Source of the DNA: Chloroflexi bacterium UBA6622
Lineage (GTDB): Bacteria; Chloroflexota; UBA11872
Direction: 5' to 3'
DNA length: 56,755 nucleotides
Assembly: GCA_002433065.1 (NCBI GenBank)
Contig: DJHK01000021.1
Location: 1-56,755 of the forward strand
A program made the position numbers and the translations under genes. Positions 15,590-25,299 of the stretch are shown here, one piece after another (the first letter of the stretch is position 1; every line of letters begins with the position of its first letter). Under the pieces are notes generated by a model. It did no database searches, was not told the DNA's origin, and saw only the letters and a program-made list of their open reading frames with translations.

Positions 15590-18217
15590 ATGGCCCTCGG
15601 AATCCTCAAGCGCCTCGTTGGCGATAACGCAACCAGAACTGCGCGCAAGTACGCCAGTTTTATCAACCGTGTTAACGGTATTGAAAACGAAATCCGGGCG
15701 CTATCTGACCAAGAACTCCTCGGCCAAACCCCTCACTTCCGAGAACGTCTCGTCGCAGGTGAAACTGTTAATGACGTGATGGTCGAAGCATTTGCCACCG
15801 TCCGGGAGGCTATACGACGCCAAACCGGAGAGCGGCAATTTGACGTGCAACTTATGGGCGGCGCTATTCTTCACGGAGGCGACATCGCAGAAATGCGAAC
15901 AGGAGAAGGCAAAACCTCTGTTGCCACGCTAGCCGCATACCTCAATGCCCTGACAACACACGGCGTTCACATCGTAACCGTAAACGACTATCTAGCAGAC
16001 CGTGATGCGAACTGGTATGGACGGGCCCTGGTCGAACGACTCGGCATGACAGTTGGAGCTATTCAGAGCGGCATGGATACTGAGGCACGTCGCACCGCCT
16101 ACAAAGCTGACATCACCTACGGAACCAACAATGAATTCGGGTTCGACTACCTTAGAGACAACATGGTTCATAGCCTTGATGATCGCGTGCAACGAGGCCT
16201 GTACTACGCGATTGTCGATGAAGTCGACAACATCCTTATAGATGAAGCTCGAACACCACTCATCATCTCTGGAGCGGCCGAAGACTCCACGGATCACTAC
16301 TACCGTATGGCAAAGGTGGTCCGAGATCTCGAAGAAAACGTCGATTACACCGTAGACCTCAAGTTGCGAGCGGTAAGCCTTACTGAAGCTGGGATCGCAA
16401 AGTTAGAGCGCATTTTGGATGTTGAGAACCTGTACGACGACCAGTCATTCGAACTTGTTCATTACATCGAGCAGGCAGTAAAAGCCCAAATTACCCACGA
16501 GCGCGGTCGTGACTATGTGCTCGTCAGAGACGGAAAGGTCCTTGACCACAAAGACCGAAATGCCGAGGTTGTAATTGTCGATGAGTTCACCGGCCGGCTG
16601 ATGCATGGACGTCGATACAGTGAAGGATTACACCAAGCAATCGAGGCTAAAGAAGGAGTCACCGTCCAGAGAGAAAGCCAGACACTTGCAACCGTCACCT
16701 TCCAGAATTACTTTCGCATGTACGACAAGCTTGCAGGGATGACCGGGACAGCCAAAACCGAAGAAGACGAGCTACGCGCAATCTACGATGTTGATGTCCT
16801 TGTAACACCAACCAATCTGGAAATGGTTCGTCAAGACCAACCGGATTTGGTCTATAGAACCGCCTCAGCCCGCGACACGGCTGTCATTGACGCTATTAAG
16901 CATATTAATGAAACCGGCCAACCCGTTCTCGTCGGCACCACGTCCATAGAGAAATCTGAGGCCCTAAGCCGCCTGCTAAAACAACGTGGGATTACCCATA
17001 ACGTCCTCAACGCAAAATATCACGCACAAGAAGCAGAAATTGTCGCCGAGGCAGGGCAAGAAGGTTCCGTCACCATCGCAACCAACATGGCGGGTCGAGG
17101 CACAGACATCATTCTTGGCGGTAAGCCTGCCAACCGAGATCCGGACGAATGGCAGTCGGAACATGATCGAGTACTAGAGCTTGGCGGGCTGTACGTGATC
17201 GGAACCGAGCGCCACGACGCCCGCCGTATTGATAATCAGCTTCGTGGCCGATCCGGTCGTCAGGGCGACGCTGGAAAATCGCAGTTTTATGTTTCGCTAG
17301 AAGATGATCTCATGCGCCGATTTAGCTCAGATCGAGTGAAGGGTGTAATGGAGCGACTCGGAGTTGACGAGCATATCCCTATTGAAAGCCGGATGGTCTC
17401 ACGTGCACTTGAATCAGCCCAGACAAAAGTCGAAGCTCACAACTACGAAATCAGAAAGTACGTGCTGGAATTTGACAATGTCGTAAACCAGCAGCGCACA
17501 GTCATTTACGACCAGCGTGAACGAATTTTAAACGCAGAGGATCTCGACGCTCTGTTCCGTGAAATGATTGGTCAAGAAGTTGAGCAACTGGTCACAGCAC
17601 ATGCGATTGGCCACCACTCCAGCGTCGAAGAAATCCATGAAATGCTCAATGCACACTGGTCCGCAATAGGATCTGAGGCCGAAGACGCCTTACGCGCAGA
17701 AGATCTTGAAGGTCAGGGCGAAGACGAAGTAACTGATACGTTAGTTGCAGACGCCGAGACACGTTATGAGCAACGACTCTCTGAAACGCCACAGGATCTT
17801 CGAACCCGCTTACTCCGCTGGGTAATGATCCAAACCACCGACTATTACTGGATTCAACATCTGACCGCCATCGAAGATGTCCGACAAGGAATCGGTCTTC
17901 GCGCGTACGGCCAACAGGATCCGTTGGTCGCGTTTAAACGAGAGGGGTTCCAGATGTTCAACGAACTAATCTCCACGATCCGAGGAGAGATCGTAAAGAG
18001 ATTTTTTCGTGTTCAACTTCAAGATGATCTCTCTGAAGAAACAGCGCTTTCACGCCATCGGGAAGCCGTAGACAGCTTTAGGCCCGCCAACCCAGATTCG
18101 ACATCGTCGTCACCCCAAAACACCACAGGTGGTCAGGCACCCTCCGTAAGCCGCCGAGAACGACGAGCACAAGAACGCGCCCAGAAGAAGCTCGAGCGCC
18201 GCAAGCGACGCAACTAA
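15590..18217 (+). CDS. secA: Preprotein translocase ATPase SecA
   Basis: 875 aa, the motor of the Sec export pathway. NBD1 has the P-loop MRTGEGKTS (102-110). The pre-protein cross-linking domain lies after VDEVDNILIDEARTPL. NBD2 contains VTIATNMAGRGTDI, with ERHDARRIDNQLRGRSGRQGD after it. The helical scaffold/wing domains follow, including EFDNVVNQQR. The C-terminus is a short basic Arg/Lys tail without the CxCx8(C/H)C zinc motif, so it lacks the SecB-type zinc domain, as in many non-proteobacteria. It has its own intergenic space (120 bases) and is followed 63 bases later by prfB. Confidence 0.97.
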   Translation: MALGILKRLVGDNATRTARKYASFINRVNGIENEIRALSDQELLGQTPHFRERLVAGETVNDVMVEAFATVREAIRRQTGERQFDVQLMGGAILHGGDIAEMRTGEGKTSVATLAAYLNALTTHGVHIVTVNDYLADRDANWYGRALVERLGMTVGAIQSGMDTEARRTAYKADITYGTNNEFGFDYLRDNMVHSLDDRVQRGLYYAIVDEVDNILIDEARTPLIISGAAEDSTDHYYRMAKVVRDLEENVDYTVDLKLRAVSLTEAGIAKLERILDVENLYDDQSFELVHYIEQAVKAQITHERGRDYVLVRDGKVLDHKDRNAEVVIVDEFTGRLMHGRRYSEGLHQAIEAKEGVTVQRESQTLATVTFQNYFRMYDKLAGMTGTAKTEEDELRAIYDVDVLVTPTNLEMVRQDQPDLVYRTASARDTAVIDAIKHINETGQPVLVGTTSIEKSEALSRLLKQRGITHNVLNAKYHAQEAEIVAEAGQEGSVTIATNMAGRGTDIILGGKPANRDPDEWQSEHDRVLELGGLYVIGTERHDARRIDNQLRGRSGRQGDAGKSQFYVSLEDDLMRRFSSDRVKGVMERLGVDEHIPIESRMVSRALESAQTKVEAHNYEIRKYVLEFDNVVNQQRTVIYDQRERILNAEDLDALFREMIGQEVEQLVTAHAIGHHSSVEEIHEMLNAHWSAIGSEAEDALRAEDLEGQGEDEVTDTLVADAETRYEQRLSETPQDLRTRLLRWVMIQTTDYYWIQHLTAIEDVRQGIGLRAYGQQDPLVAFKREGFQMFNELISTIRGEIVKRFFRVQLQDDLSEETALSRHREAVDSFRPANPDSTSSSPQNTTGGQAPSVSRRERRAQERAQKKLERRKRRN

Positions 18218-18280
18218 GACCCCCGGTAGTGCAATACCTCGCTATCCCTGTTACCGTGCAATCCATCGAGGAAGGACGCT

Positions 18281-19412
18281 ATGCAAGAAGCTGTTGACGC
18301 CTCAACGCTGGAGAATCGAGCACGGGACGCGCAAGATCGAGTGACTGAGATCAGGAGGCATCTTTGACCTCGAGGCTACGCGGAAAAAGGTAGCGGAACT
18401 TGACCTTGTGATTGCAACACCGGGCCTGTGGGATGATCCCGACCGCGCCCGTGACGTTATGAGGCAACACCGTCGAGCTCAAGAAGAACTGGATACGTGG
18501 ACCAAGCTCGAAACCGATGCTGAAGCAGTCGTAGGCCTGATCGAGTTACTCGACCCTGACGACGACTCGATCATTGAAGAAATAGCGTCTGAAATATCGT
18601 CTCTCGAGACACAACTAGCGAGCCTCGAACTCCAATTAATGCTGGGTGGAGAGTACGACGAGCACGACGCATTTTTAACAATCCAGTCAGGTGCTGGCGG
18701 CACTGAATCGCAAGATTGGGCAGAGATGCTCTTGAGAATGTACTCGCGCTGGACCGACAAGCGCACTTTCCAGGGTGAAGTTATTGAAGCCTCACCGGGA
18801 GAAGAAGCTGGTATTAAAAATGCCACACTCCGAGTTTCAGGACGGTATGCCTATGGACATCTTAAGGCTGAACGAGGTGTCCACCGACTGGTCAGACAAT
18901 CCCCCTTTGATGCAGGTAATCGCCGTCACACCTCATTCGCCCGGGTAGACATCGTACCTGTGCTAGAGGACAGTGAAGAAATTGCCGTTAGCCCCGACGA
19001 AATACGTACCGAGACCTTTCGATCCAGCGGGGCGGGCGGCCAACACGTCAACAAGACTGACTCTGCCGTGCGAATCACTCATATTCCGAGCAACATCGTG
19101 GTCTCATGCCAGAACCAGAAATCCCAACACCAGAACCGCGAAGTGGCGATGCAGGTGCTTCAGGCACGACTGCTTGAAAAACAGATCGCTGAACGGGAGG
19201 CTGAACAAGCGCGTCTTCGGGGCGAAACCTCGGCGGTTGACTTTGGGAGTCAGATCCGCTCGTATGTCCTCCATCCTTACCGGATGATCAAAGATGTTCG
19301 AACGGGTCTTGAAGTCGGAGATACCGATTCGGTACTGGACGGCGACATTGATGCATTCATTGAAGCATGGCTGCGTGCATCAATTAAATCTACGGATGCG
19401 TCAACCAGCTAG
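18281..19412 (+). CDS. prfB: Peptide chain release factor 2, with programmed +1 frameshift
   Basis: The coding sequence is join(18281..18364, 18366..19412), about 376 aa. Frame 0 starts at the ATG at 18281 and reads 28 codons to CTT then TGA (18365-18367). Skipping one base continues in the +1 frame as DLEATRKKVAEL, the known RF2 N-terminal coiled-coil. The body carries the RF2 stop-codon-recognition tripeptide SPF (in VRQSPFDAGNR) and the peptidyl-hydrolysis motif GGQ (SGAGGQHVNK). RF2 releases peptides at UGA and UAA. The frameshift makes its synthesis depend on slow termination at UGA, so it is autoregulated. The start has GAGGAAGGA upstream. Its 3' end overlaps the next gene by 17 bases. 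Confidence 0.96.
18353..18368 (+). promoter_or_regulatory. prfB programmed +1 frameshift site
   Basis: AGGAGG (18353-18358), the internal Shine-Dalgarno-like stimulator, then CAT, then CTT TGA C (18362-18368). The layout and spacing equal the E. coli site AGG GGG TAT CTT TGA C. The ribosome slips from CTT to TTT and bypasses the UGA when RF2 is scarce. Confidence 0.96.
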
Positions 19413-20952
19413 CACTATCCATCGATCAAACCTCGCCTTTCTCGGGCGCACGATCCTTGCCATAGCGATCACCACTGTTCTACTCCTGTTCTCTGTATCG
19501 GTCACGACTGCTCGTGACATTGACCAACTCGACCATCCACTAGCCGTCGATATTGCGGTCGGCACCTCCGTCACGTTTCATCTCAACATCCCCTGGTCAA
19601 CCCCACCTCCAACCACAGTGTCCGTACTGTTTGGGCTACCCAACAGTAACGTGAGACACCGGGGCACGGCTGCCTTTGCTGTTCAAGACAGACGTCTCTC
19701 GGCTACCTATCAATGGCAGCCCAGAGGATCGATTGTTCCAGGGGTCGAGATCCAATATGCCTTCGAGATTGTTAGCCCCACAGAAACATCCCAAACCGGC
19801 TATGCCACGTTTACGTATATCGATCGTACGCTGGACTGGAATATCGTTACCGTAGATTCGGTGGAACTCTGGTTGCAATCCCCGCGAGCAGGGTTAACCT
19901 CTGAAACCCGCACGGCGGTGATCAAAGCCCTATCAGTATTGAAATCTGATTTCAACCTGTCTCTCACGAGGCCAATACGGATCGTGTTGTACACCGATGG
20001 TGCTCGCATGCGTGAAGATCTAGGCGGAGGAACTCGGGGATGGGTCGGTGGCGTAGCCGACGCCGATCTAAACGTCATCCTCCTCGACGGGGAGATGCAT
20101 GGCCTGTCAGAAGCGATCGCCCACGAGTTGACCCACGTCGTTATCGACCATGCCACCGAAAATCCGTTCGGACGCGTCCCAAGCTGGCTGCACGAAGGAC
20201 TCGCTACCGTCATCGAAACTCAGGTTGGTTTTAACAGTCCGCCATACAACGAAATCATGGCTAGCATCGCGACCTGCGAACAGTTCGTCTCATTACGTGG
20301 ACTCACGGGATCTTTTCCAGCATCAGACGCGCGAGCAATCGCTGCCTACGCTCAAAGCCACTCGTTAGTGAACTTTGTTATCGATCGATGGGGACAGCCC
20401 GCCATTCGTGAAATATTGGACGCGTACAGCACTGGCGTGACTGACGACCAAGCAATTCAGCAGGTGCTTGGCATCCCACTGGATGATCTGGAAGCCGCAT
20501 GGACCCAAAACCTTGCTGGCATCCCTTCCACCTCGCCACCGTCACCACCCCCCATCGTGGCCACAGTAACCTGGTCGGGCGGTGCGAATGTGCGGACAAC
20601 CCCATGCCCTAATGGTGTAGTTGCATACGTCGCACCAAACAGGGCCTCGATCACCCTGTCCGGCGAAAACAAGAAGGTCTTCGGCGTGACATGGTCACGA
20701 GTAACCGATGGGAATTGGATCGACGAGACGCGCCTTTCTTTCCCATCACCAGTCCGAACATCATCGCCGCCTACTCCGAACATCACAGCAGCCACCCCGG
20801 ATCCTGTGATCGCGGAGAAGACTCAAGCTCCTCAGAAACCGACAGAGGCACCAGGCCGACCTGAAGTTGTCCGGAACCTTATCATCGCAGTAGCGCTACT
20901 TCTCATATTTGTAGCCGCTGCGATCGGTGTCGACATTCGGCAACGAAGATGA
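19396..20952 (+). CDS. Membrane-anchored gluzincin metalloprotease (peptidase MA-like)
   Basis: 518 aa from the ATG at 19396. A signal peptide or anchor (about 13-38), a beta-rich extracytoplasmic region (about 45-150), then a zinc protease domain with HELTH at 243-247 and the third ligand Glu in WLHEGLA (E267), as in the peptidase MA-like family. After about residue 370 there is a Pro/Ser-rich stretch, an SH3-like or small beta segment, and a C-terminal transmembrane helix (about 490-510). The active site should face outside. The substrate is unknown; neighbours (ftsX, ftsE, ctpA) suggest envelope work. An in-frame extension to 19294 lies wholly inside prfB and is rejected. Confidence 0.78.
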   Translation: MRQPASTIHRSNLAFLGRTILAIAITTVLLLFSVSVTTARDIDQLDHPLAVDIAVGTSVTFHLNIPWSTPPPTTVSVLFGLPNSNVRHRGTAAFAVQDRRLSATYQWQPRGSIVPGVEIQYAFEIVSPTETSQTGYATFTYIDRTLDWNIVTVDSVELWLQSPRAGLTSETRTAVIKALSVLKSDFNLSLTRPIRIVLYTDGARMREDLGGGTRGWVGGVADADLNVILLDGEMHGLSEAIAHELTHVVIDHATENPFGRVPSWLHEGLATVIETQVGFNSPPYNEIMASIATCEQFVSLRGLTGSFPASDARAIAAYAQSHSLVNFVIDRWGQPAIREILDAYSTGVTDDQAIQQVLGIPLDDLEAAWTQNLAGIPSTSPPSPPPIVATVTWSGGANVRTTPCPNGVVAYVAPNRASITLSGENKKVFGVTWSRVTDGNWIDETRLSFPSPVRTSSPPTPNITAATPDPVIAEKTQAPQKPTEAPGRPEVVRNLIIAVALLLIFVAAAIGVDIRQRR

Positions 20953-21114
20953 TCATCATGCATCCTGTCGTTGCTCACCGCGAACACCTCCCGATATCCT
21001 CTAAGAGACAGCAGCACTGGCACTCACACCAATCGAACGACAGCCCACACGACCAACCGTGGCTCATACACATCCATCACGACCATATCGTGCACCAGGA
21101 ATCTGGCCGCGGCT

Positions 21115-22008
21115 ATGAAGACTAGTCTCTATAGCCTTCGTTATGTGCTTGGGTCAGCCGTCAATGGGCTGTGGCGTAATCGGACGATGAGCATCGGGGC
21201 CATCATAACTACGACCATCATGCTGATTACACTTGCCGCTTTCCTCGCAATCAACGATACGCTGAATCAAATGGTTTCAGCCCTAGGGCGGAAGAGCAAT
21301 TTAATTGCTTACGTCCGCGACGACGCCCGACCTTCCGACGTAACCAGGATCATACGAGACCTTCAAGGCCAAAGCGGCGTCGCTGAAGTAGTTTTTGTCA
21401 CCAAGGAAGATGCCCTTCGTATTTTTCAGGAAAGATTTACTGATCAGACCGACGTCATCGACATTCTGCAAGCCAATCCCCTGCCTGCCAGTGTCGAGTT
21501 GCGCATGGAGAATCCTGCGATCCTGCCTTCTCTAGCCGACGAGTTGCGGGAATTGAGCGACACCTTTGAAACCGTCGTTGTTCCGCTGGATGTTGTCGAA
21601 CGATTAATAGCCGTGAGCAACGTCTCGCGGGTTGCAGGCACCGTCATGGTCATAGCCCTCACGGGTGTGACGTTGTTCGTCGTTGTGAACACAATTCGAG
21701 TTGCCGTTTACGCTCGTCGTCAAGAAATCGAAATCATGAAGTTGGTGGGCGCGACCGATTGGTTCGTGCGCGGCCCATTCATCATCGAAGGGGCTTTTAT
21801 CGGCGTGTTCGGCGCAACTATGGCGGCAGGTGCCATGGTTGCACTCTACGCTCAAGTCGGCCCGTCGATCACACAAATCATTTCTTTCCTTCCCATCAAC
21901 ACCAATGTGGCCTACGTGCGCAGCCTAGCCTTATTCATAGTCTTGGTCGGGTTAGTCGTCGGTAGCATAGGGAGTTATTTTTCCGTGCGACGATACCTGG
22001 CTGTATAG
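21115..22008 (+). CDS. ftsX: Cell division ABC transporter permease FtsX
   Basis: 297 aa from the ATG at 21115. Topology is that of FtsX: a cytoplasmic N-terminus with LRYVLGSAVNGLWRNRTM, TM1 (about 27-50), an extracellular domain of roughly 110 residues, then three C-terminal transmembrane segments with RRQEIEIMKLVGATDWFVR as the conserved cytoplasmic loop. FtsX with FtsE couples ATP hydrolysis to activation of peptidoglycan hydrolases. It comes before ftsE here, the reverse of the common order, and is separated from it by 10 bases. The upstream extension to 20971 gives non-conserved sequence and is dropped. Confidence 0.92.
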   Translation: MKTSLYSLRYVLGSAVNGLWRNRTMSIGAIITTTIMLITLAAFLAINDTLNQMVSALGRKSNLIAYVRDDARPSDVTRIIRDLQGQSGVAEVVFVTKEDALRIFQERFTDQTDVIDILQANPLPASVELRMENPAILPSLADELRELSDTFETVVVPLDVVERLIAVSNVSRVAGTVMVIALTGVTLFVVVNTIRVAVYARRQEIEIMKLVGATDWFVRGPFIIEGAFIGVFGATMAAGAMVALYAQVGPSITQIISFLPINTNVAYVRSLALFIVLVGLVVGSIGSYFSVRRYLAV

Positions 22009-22018
22009 GAACTACGCA

Positions 22019-22699
22019 GTGATCGTACTTCAGGGCGTATCAAAAACTTATGAGGGGTTCACTGCGCTTTCAAATGTTTCTGTCTCGATTGCTCGCGGCG
22101 AGTTCGCCTTCTTAATTGGAACAAATGGCGCTGGGAAAACGACATTACTTCGAGTTCTGCTACGTGAAGAACCTTTTGATCAGGGCGTTGTTCTTGTCAA
22201 CGGTGTCGACATTTCAACGATCCGTGGTGCCTCACTGACCAAGTTCCGTCGGAAGATCGGAATGGTATTTCAAGATACCCGGCTACTCCCAAATGCAACT
22301 GTCAGCGAGAACGTAGGGCTACCACTGAAAGTTCGTGGCCGATCCAATCGAGATGTTTCCATGGCAGTAAACGAAGTACTTAAACGAGTAGCTCTGTTAG
22401 AAAAAGCATCGAGATTCCCCAAACAGTTGTCAGGTGGCGAGCAGCGCAAGGTGGCACTTGCCCGTGCCATCATTTCTAGACCAGAGATCCTACTCTGCGA
22501 TGAGCCGACCGACAGCATCAACCCCCTGCATGCCCGCGAGATTATTGAGCTACTGCTTGATATCAATGCTGACGGTGTAACTACGCTTGTAGCCACCCAC
22601 GATAGCGATATCGTCAATGACCTCAGACGCAGGGTGATTCGAATGGACGCAGGCGGTGTTCTTGAGGACATGGCCGTGGGCGTCTTTAACACCTCCTAA
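22019..22699 (+). CDS. ftsE: Cell division ABC transporter ATPase FtsE
   Basis: A 226-aa ABC ATPase. Walker A is GTNGAGKTT (34-42), the Q-loop is FQD (84-86), the signature is LSGGEQ (137-142), Walker B ends in DEPT (161-164) and the H-loop is H194 (ATHDS). The segment after Walker B reads DSINP, where FtsE usually has GNLDP, so the D-loop is atypical. It is assigned FtsE because of the adjacent FtsX and general length. The start is GTG at 22019. With FtsX it forms a membrane complex at the septum; no EnvC/M23-type hydrolase gene is next to it, but ctpA follows after 120 bases. Confidence 0.88.
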   Translation: MIVLQGVSKTYEGFTALSNVSVSIARGEFAFLIGTNGAGKTTLLRVLLREEPFDQGVVLVNGVDISTIRGASLTKFRRKIGMVFQDTRLLPNATVSENVGLPLKVRGRSNRDVSMAVNEVLKRVALLEKASRFPKQLSGGEQRKVALARAIISRPEILLCDEPTDSINPLHAREIIELLLDINADGVTTLVATHDSDIVNDLRRRVIRMDAGGVLEDMAVGVFNTS

Positions 22700-22819
22700 A
22701 GCTAGGAGTCCTCGATATAAGTGGTCGTTTTCCTAAAAAGCATCTTTATATACCCTGCCTCACCTTTGCTTCATGTTGTTTGCGATAACGTGCGTTAAGC
22801 ATTCATCCGCAATCCGCTT

Positions 22820-24046
22820 ATGGCCAGCAACCTACGCCCTCTCGTTAAGCTAGCAGGATTAATCCTCGCAACCTGTCTGGCTTTTGGTTTTGGTCTGGTT
22901 GTTGGATCAACTACAGGGACGAGAGGATCCCCGCCTTCACAGATACTCAGAGGCTCTCCGCCAGTTGAACTGCAGCAGGACGCGGTGACCGCGGATTTTG
23001 GAATCTTTTGGGAGGCTTGGCGGGCACTGCAAGACAACTACTATGAGGGCCCCCTCGACCCTCAAACGCTTAAGGAGGGCGCTATAAAGGGGATCGCCGA
23101 GGCAACCGGTGACCGCTTCACCTTTTATCAAGACGCTGAGTCAGCTCGACGGTCCCGAACTCGACTTGCAGGCAGCTTCGTAGGTGTCGGTATTCGTATT
23201 GAGCTACGCGAAGACCTACCATTTATTGTCCAGCCAATTCCCAAGGCACCTGCCGAAGTCGCAGGCGTAGGCCCGGGAGAATTTATCCTAGCTGTCGACG
23301 GCGTTTCGACTGCAAATCTTGGCCTCGCCAAGGTCGGCGAGCTGGTGCGTGGCCCGCCCGGCACACCGGTCACGCTTACTTTGCGACGACTTGGTGAAAC
23401 TCAACTTCGCGATGTAACGATTGTGCGAGCCCGTGTGGTTGTCACCTCTGTAGCAGTCACAATGATTGATGATATTGCCTACATGAGGATCAACAGGTTC
23501 TCGTCCCGAACAGCACAAGAGGTCGGGAGCGCCCTGAATCAACTTCATGACAAGGCTGTAAGCCACCTAGTGATAGATCTTCGAAACAATTTTGGGGGGC
23601 TATTGAATGCCAGCGTTGATGTCGCAAGCCACTTCCTCCCGAATGGAGTTTTGGTACTACGACAGGAAGCCCGAGGAGAGCCCTCTCGCGAGTTCCGGGC
23701 AACCTCCGGAGCCCATGACACCGAAACGTCTGTCGTTGTGCTTATAAATGGTGGCACCGCGAGTGCGGCTGAAATTGTTGCAGGAGCGCTACAGGCACAC
23801 GGCCGCGCACCTTTGGTTGGAGAAGAAACTTTCGGCAAAGGCTCGATGCAAGAACTACATCGGCTATCAGACGACTCCACCATTCGTGTGACAAGCGGTA
23901 TCTGGGTAACGCCTGGAGAGATCAATTTGGGAGACCGGGGCCTCATTCCTGATCTGGAAGTAATAAATACAGCTGGCCATATTGGCGGTGACAACGATCC
24001 TGTGCTGCAAGCAGGTCTCAGCTTACTAGTACAGGGGCAATCTTAG
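22820..24046 (+). CDS. Carboxyl-terminal processing protease, S41 family
   Basis: 408 aa: an N-terminal membrane anchor (about 8-30), a helical N-domain, a PDZ domain (about 115-200; VGVGIRIELREDLP opens it), and the S41 catalytic domain. The catalytic Ser is S315 in GGTASAAEI and the general-base Lys is K340 in EETFGKGS. DLRNNFGG (253-260) is the conserved strand before the active site. Such CtpA-like enzymes process or degrade envelope proteins. Neighbouring ftsX/ftsE are common companions of ctpA in Gram-positive-like phyla. It is convergent with the PASTA gene, with 17 bases between them. Confidence 0.93.
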   Translation: MASNLRPLVKLAGLILATCLAFGFGLVVGSTTGTRGSPPSQILRGSPPVELQQDAVTADFGIFWEAWRALQDNYYEGPLDPQTLKEGAIKGIAEATGDRFTFYQDAESARRSRTRLAGSFVGVGIRIELREDLPFIVQPIPKAPAEVAGVGPGEFILAVDGVSTANLGLAKVGELVRGPPGTPVTLTLRRLGETQLRDVTIVRARVVVTSVAVTMIDDIAYMRINRFSSRTAQEVGSALNQLHDKAVSHLVIDLRNNFGGLLNASVDVASHFLPNGVLVLRQEARGEPSREFRATSGAHDTETSVVVLINGGTASAAEIVAGALQAHGRAPLVGEETFGKGSMQELHRLSDDSTIRVTSGIWVTPGEINLGDRGLIPDLEVINTAGHIGGDNDPVLQAGLSLLVQGQS

Positions 24047-24063
24047 ATCCGACGCCGCTATCG

Positions 24064-25239
24064 CTAACCGCTAGCAGCTGACGTTCGCTGCAGAGCGCCC
24101 GACGGGCCCTGCATTTGCCCGCTGTCCATAGGGGTCCTAATGGTCAGCCGTACTCCGTATCCCCGCGGAACAGAAGCATCGGGACCAGGCTCCTGATCAC
24201 TAACGACCGGCAACCGGGTTTCAGCCGTTGCCACAAACCGCACCGACCCCACCAGAAGACCTCGTCCTAATAATTCCCGCTCAGCGACAGAAAGTGACAT
24301 TCCCACAACGGAAGGAACGGTCGTGTCACCCACCCGCACCACGGTGATTTGCACTGCAGCCCCACGTGGGACAGACATCCCAACGTTCGGCGCCTGTGCT
24401 TCCACAATTCCGTTGGGAACGCTACCTCGGTCCCTATATCTGATCTGGCCTATCTGTAAACCTGCCAGTTCAATCACTCGTCGAGCATCATTCTCGGAAC
24501 GGCCTATCACGAGCGGCACATAAACACTTTCGACACCCTGACTGATCTTTAGGGTAACCACTGATCGTCGATCAATCACCGCTCCAGCTAGCGGATTCTG
24601 GCCAAGAACCGTGCCAGCCGCCACATCTTCGTTAAACACGGCAATCTCCACCACCTGAAACCCGGATACATCCAACAGCTCCCGTGCATTGGTTGATTGA
24701 AGTCCTACAACACTTGGCAACGACGCTAACGGAGGTCCACGACTGATAGTCCCGGTCACTAAACCCAAACGTTCCAATTGGGCACCTGCCGAAGGCGCTT
24801 GCTGACTGAAACGACCCGCGGCGACCGTCGCATCAAACGTTTCCTCAACACGCAGCCGTAATCCAGCCTCCGCAAGTCGGGTACGGCCTGATGACTCATC
24901 GAGCCCCAGAATAGAAGGAACGGGGCGAAACTCTGCACCAGCCGGATCTCGACGCGGGACAAGTTGATCACTTGTTGCTGTTTTTGGATCACGGGGCTGA
25001 AGCAATGCCTGAATCTCAGCGATTAATGGCTTCAGGCTAAGAAGTGGCCCTTCTATAAGGACCAAGGCCGATACAAAGACTGTCGCAGCAACACCTAGGG
25101 CCAGAAGCACTCCCCACACTGGAAGCGTCTCACGTCCAACCCCGAATGGGCGAGAACTGAAACGTCTCCGGTCAGATCGCAACTTGCGCGGCCGGCGACC
25201 GCCTGAACGAATATAACGATAGCCGCTTGCACGACTCAT
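24064..25239 (-). CDS. Membrane-anchored protein with four PASTA domains, no kinase domain
   Basis: 391 aa. A basic, cytoplasmic N-terminus (1-38), one transmembrane helix (about 40-62), and then four PASTA repeats at about 105-170, 173-237, 240-306 and 309-370, each starting with a form of VPSVVGL. PASTA domains bind muropeptides or cell-wall polymers. In most bacteria they are fused to a Ser/Thr kinase or a penicillin-binding protein; here they stand alone on a short anchor. It is the last gene of the minus-strand series after smc, 60 bases downstream. A role in wall sensing or localisation is inferred only. Confidence 0.85.
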   Translation of the reverse strand: MSRASGYRYIRSGGRRPRKLRSDRRRFSSRPFGVGRETLPVWGVLLALGVAATVFVSALVLIEGPLLSLKPLIAEIQALLQPRDPKTATSDQLVPRRDPAGAEFRPVPSILGLDESSGRTRLAEAGLRLRVEETFDATVAAGRFSQQAPSAGAQLERLGLVTGTISRGPPLASLPSVVGLQSTNARELLDVSGFQVVEIAVFNEDVAAGTVLGQNPLAGAVIDRRSVVTLKISQGVESVYVPLVIGRSENDARRVIELAGLQIGQIRYRDRGSVPNGIVEAQAPNVGMSVPRGAAVQITVVRVGDTTVPSVVGMSLSVAERELLGRGLLVGSVRFVATAETRLPVVSDQEPGPDASVPRGYGVRLTIRTPMDSGQMQGPSGALQRTSAASG

Positions 25240-25299
25240 AAAACAAAGCGGTGTCGCTAAACCAAATTAGCTGACTGAAAACTACGAGCTGTCATCACC

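Noticed and set aside
19294..19395. Longer start for the gluzincin gene
   Set aside because: Lies entirely within prfB and displaces a clear signal peptide.
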